Translations under genes and position numbers: made by a program
Shown here: piece after piece, positions 62,623-64,000 of the stretch
How the letters are laid out: every line of letters begins with the position of its first letter
Numbering within the stretch: the first letter of the stretch is position 1
Source: Bacteroidales bacterium
GTDB taxonomy: Bacteria > Bacteroidota > Bacteroidia > Bacteroidales > Marinilabiliaceae
Assembly: GCA_024401335.1 (NCBI GenBank)
Contig: JAKSLH010000012.1
Location: 1 to 64,000, forward strand
Direction: 5' to 3'
Length of the DNA: 64,000 nt
The notes under the pieces: model-generated
The model's input: the letters and a program-made list of their open reading frames with translations, nothing else
Databases searched by the model: none
What the model was told of the DNA's origin: nothing

Positions 62623-63564
62623 ATGTCACATGCTCAACCAATAATAAACCCAGTCGACAGAGCTCTTCTTGAAAGTGAGCTTACTCGTGAACGTTTCGTT
62701 CGCACTACTAATAAGGGTAACAACAAGATATTCGATTTCTCGGCAGCAGAGGCTCCAAATCTTATGCAGGAGGTAGGTCGTCTGCGTGAGATCTCTTTCC
62801 GTATGGCAGGAGGCGGTACGGGTCTGAGTTCTGACATTGACCAGTATGATGTAAGCGATATACCATTCCGTCAGCTCATAGTGTGGGACCCTGAAGAAAA
62901 AGAGATCTTAGGTGGATACCGTTATATTCTTTGCAAAGATCTTCCTCAGACACAGGAGGGTACTAAATACCTTGCAACGTCGCACATGTTCCATTTCTCA
63001 GATGAGTTCATTCGTGACTTTTTCCCTTCTACGATCGAGTTGGGCCGTTCTTTTGTTCAGCCAATTTATCAGAGCAGCAAAGCAGGAGCAAAGAGTCTAT
63101 ATGCACTTGATAATCTTTGGGACGGATTAGGGTCTCTTTTCGTTGACCACCCAGAGGTTAAGTATTTCTTTGGAAAGGTGACAATGTACACCCATTTCAA
63201 CCAGCAGGCCCGCGACTATATTCTTGGCTTCTGGAGAAAGTATTTCTATGGAGACCAGAAGCTCATATACGCATATAATCCTATCCATATCGGACTGTCG
63301 GAAGCCGACTGTGATGCAGTGTTTACAGCTGGCAATCTGCAAGATGACTACAAGTTGCTAGTTCGTAAAGTCCGTGAATTAGGATGTAATATACCACCTC
63401 TTGTTAATGCATACATGACTCTTTCGCCTACCATGAAGGTATTCGGTACAGCCATCAACGACGAGTTTGGTGATGTTGAGGAGACTGCTATTCTTATCAA
63501 CCTTCATGAGTTGTATGCGCAGAAGGCTGCTCGTCACGTAGATACATATAAAAAACAGGTTTAA
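62623..63564 (+). CDS. glsB: N-acyltransferase, glycine-lipid synthase (GlsB) type
   Basis: GNAT-fold acyltransferase of 313 residues, 33 bases after glsA. LREISFRMAGGGTGLSSDID, then DPEEKEILGGYRYILCKD, SDEFIRDFFPSTIELGRSFV and DNLWDGLGSLFVDHPEVKYF, are the conserved segments of the hemolysin/OlsB-like family. It should join a 3-hydroxy fatty acid from acyl carrier protein to glycine, giving the substrate of GlsA. These lipids are typical of Bacteroidota and help stress survival. A TPR gene follows 28 bases later. Confidence 0.83.
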   Translation: MSHAQPIINPVDRALLESELTRERFVRTTNKGNNKIFDFSAAEAPNLMQEVGRLREISFRMAGGGTGLSSDIDQYDVSDIPFRQLIVWDPEEKEILGGYRYILCKDLPQTQEGTKYLATSHMFHFSDEFIRDFFPSTIELGRSFVQPIYQSSKAGAKSLYALDNLWDGLGSLFVDHPEVKYFFGKVTMYTHFNQQARDYILGFWRKYFYGDQKLIYAYNPIHIGLSEADCDAVFTAGNLQDDYKLLVRKVRELGCNIPPLVNAYMTLSPTMKVFGTAINDEFGDVEETAILINLHELYAQKAARHVDTYKKQV

Positions 63565-63592
63565 AAATACCCATATCCATTCCCGTAATTCA

Positions 63593-64000
63593 ATGAATAG
63601 ACTAATATCAGTCATATTTATTTTCTTTTTACTGTTGTTGGGCAACAATGGCGGTCTGGTAACATATTCTCAAGTAAATCCCGAGAACATGTCAGAATCC
63701 GATCGTCTGATACAGATTGCCGAAGCTTTCATTCAGGCAGGTAATACTGAGAAGTCATTAGATCTGCTTAGGGATGCTGTAAATAGCGCTTCTAATGCTG
63801 ATGAAAAATGGAGATCGTCTTCACGTTTGTCTGATGTATATTCTTCTGTTGGTCGTAGCCGTGAAGCCTTGACATGTCTTGAGGCTATTCTGTCTCAGGA
63901 AGATGTTCTTCGAGATTCTACTATTCTTGCCAACGCATATGGACGTATAGGTCGTATATATTATGATCTTCATGACTACGTCAAGTCGATGAAGAATTAT
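63593..64000 (+). CDS. TPR-repeat exported protein (partial, cut by window end)
   Basis: Open frame of 136 codons running off the window. It begins with a signal peptide (MNRLISVIFIFFLLLLGNNG), then helical TPR-like units: ESDRLIQIAEAFIQAGNTEK with SLDLLRDAVNSA, SSSRLSDVYSSVGRSREALT with CLEAILSQ, and NAYGRIGRIYYDLHDYVKSM. In Bacteroidota such starts often belong to TPR-containing sensor kinases or LuxR-like regulators, but the rest is outside the window. It lies 28 bases after glsB and may share its transcript. Confidence 0.75.
   Translation, partial: MNRLISVIFIFFLLLLGNNGGLVTYSQVNPENMSESDRLIQIAEAFIQAGNTEKSLDLLRDAVNSASNADEKWRSSSRLSDVYSSVGRSREALTCLEAILSQEDVLRDSTILANAYGRIGRIYYDLHDYVKSMKNY

Noticed and set aside
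1-64000. tRNA, rRNA, insertion sequences and prophage genes
   Set aside because: I looked for cloverleaf ends, rRNA landmarks, transposase and integrase motifs on both strands and saw none. Short RNAs without strong structure could be missed by eye.

Overview
The window looks like a Bacteroidales chromosome, most like Prevotella or a close relative. The evidence is: many promoters with the Bacteroidota -7 element TAnnTTTG and little use of Shine-Dalgarno sites; a pyrophosphate-type phosphofructokinase of about 550 residues; a glycine-lipid acyltransferase pair (GlsA/GlsB type); and Prevotella-like C-terminal tails ending YDITGRKL. No rRNA, tRNA, transposase, integrase or CRISPR array was recognised.

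Layout. 1-10.7 kb is a phosphate region: a PhoR/PhoB-like two-component pair on the minus strand, then after a repeat-rich stretch a plus-strand operon of polyphosphate kinase, Ppx/GppA phosphatase, an unlisted 34-residue membrane peptide and a PiT transporter with a long cytoplasmic tail. Three PhoB-type half sites at 11-base spacing precede ppk. 10.8-16.3 kb holds a GH51 arabinofuranosidase, a carboxypeptidase-regulatory-domain protein with a probably frameshifted neighbour, a GIN-domain protein and PpnP. 16.4-26.6 kb holds two uncharacterised proteins, a GH3 lipoprotein, a fosmidomycin-resistance-like MFS exporter, two tandem acyl-CoA synthetase paralogues and TruA. 26.6-40.7 kb is mostly minus-strand housekeeping: NADAR and Sel1 proteins, MnmD, PPi-phosphofructokinase, M18 aminopeptidase, TrmD, LrgAB, a HAD phosphatase, two glycosyltransferases, and the rplT-rpmI-infC-thrS cluster, in which infC appears to start at a non-canonical AUC or AUA codon. 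40.8-46.0 kb has a TonB receptor/SUMF1-lipoprotein operon and a YeiH-type transporter.

46.2-55.5 kb is the likely defence island and the most interesting region. A six-gene minus-strand operon, with gaps of 3 to 12 bases, reads hsdM, DUF1016 nuclease, a second DUF1016 protein that has lost its nuclease core by an in-frame deletion, hsdS, a reverse transcriptase of the UG/Abi (defence) type, and hsdR. The reverse transcriptase sits between specificity and restriction genes and is probably co-expressed with them. Beyond hsdM lies an AAA ATPase preceded by two sets of direct repeats that share a 33-base period.

57-64 kb carries an RsbW-like ATPase, a DUF4421 protein, two small proteins, a CPBP protease, a MATE exporter, the GlsA/GlsB pair and the start of a TPR protein.

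Non-coding structure is rich. A 74-base repeat (three copies) abuts truncated duplicates of nearby genes at two sites. Two ~190-250 base elements at 26.6 and 28.0 kb share a fixed loop held by stems that co-vary between copies. Repeats also occur just upstream of both the intact AAA ATPase and a probable ATPase remnant at 4.6 kb.
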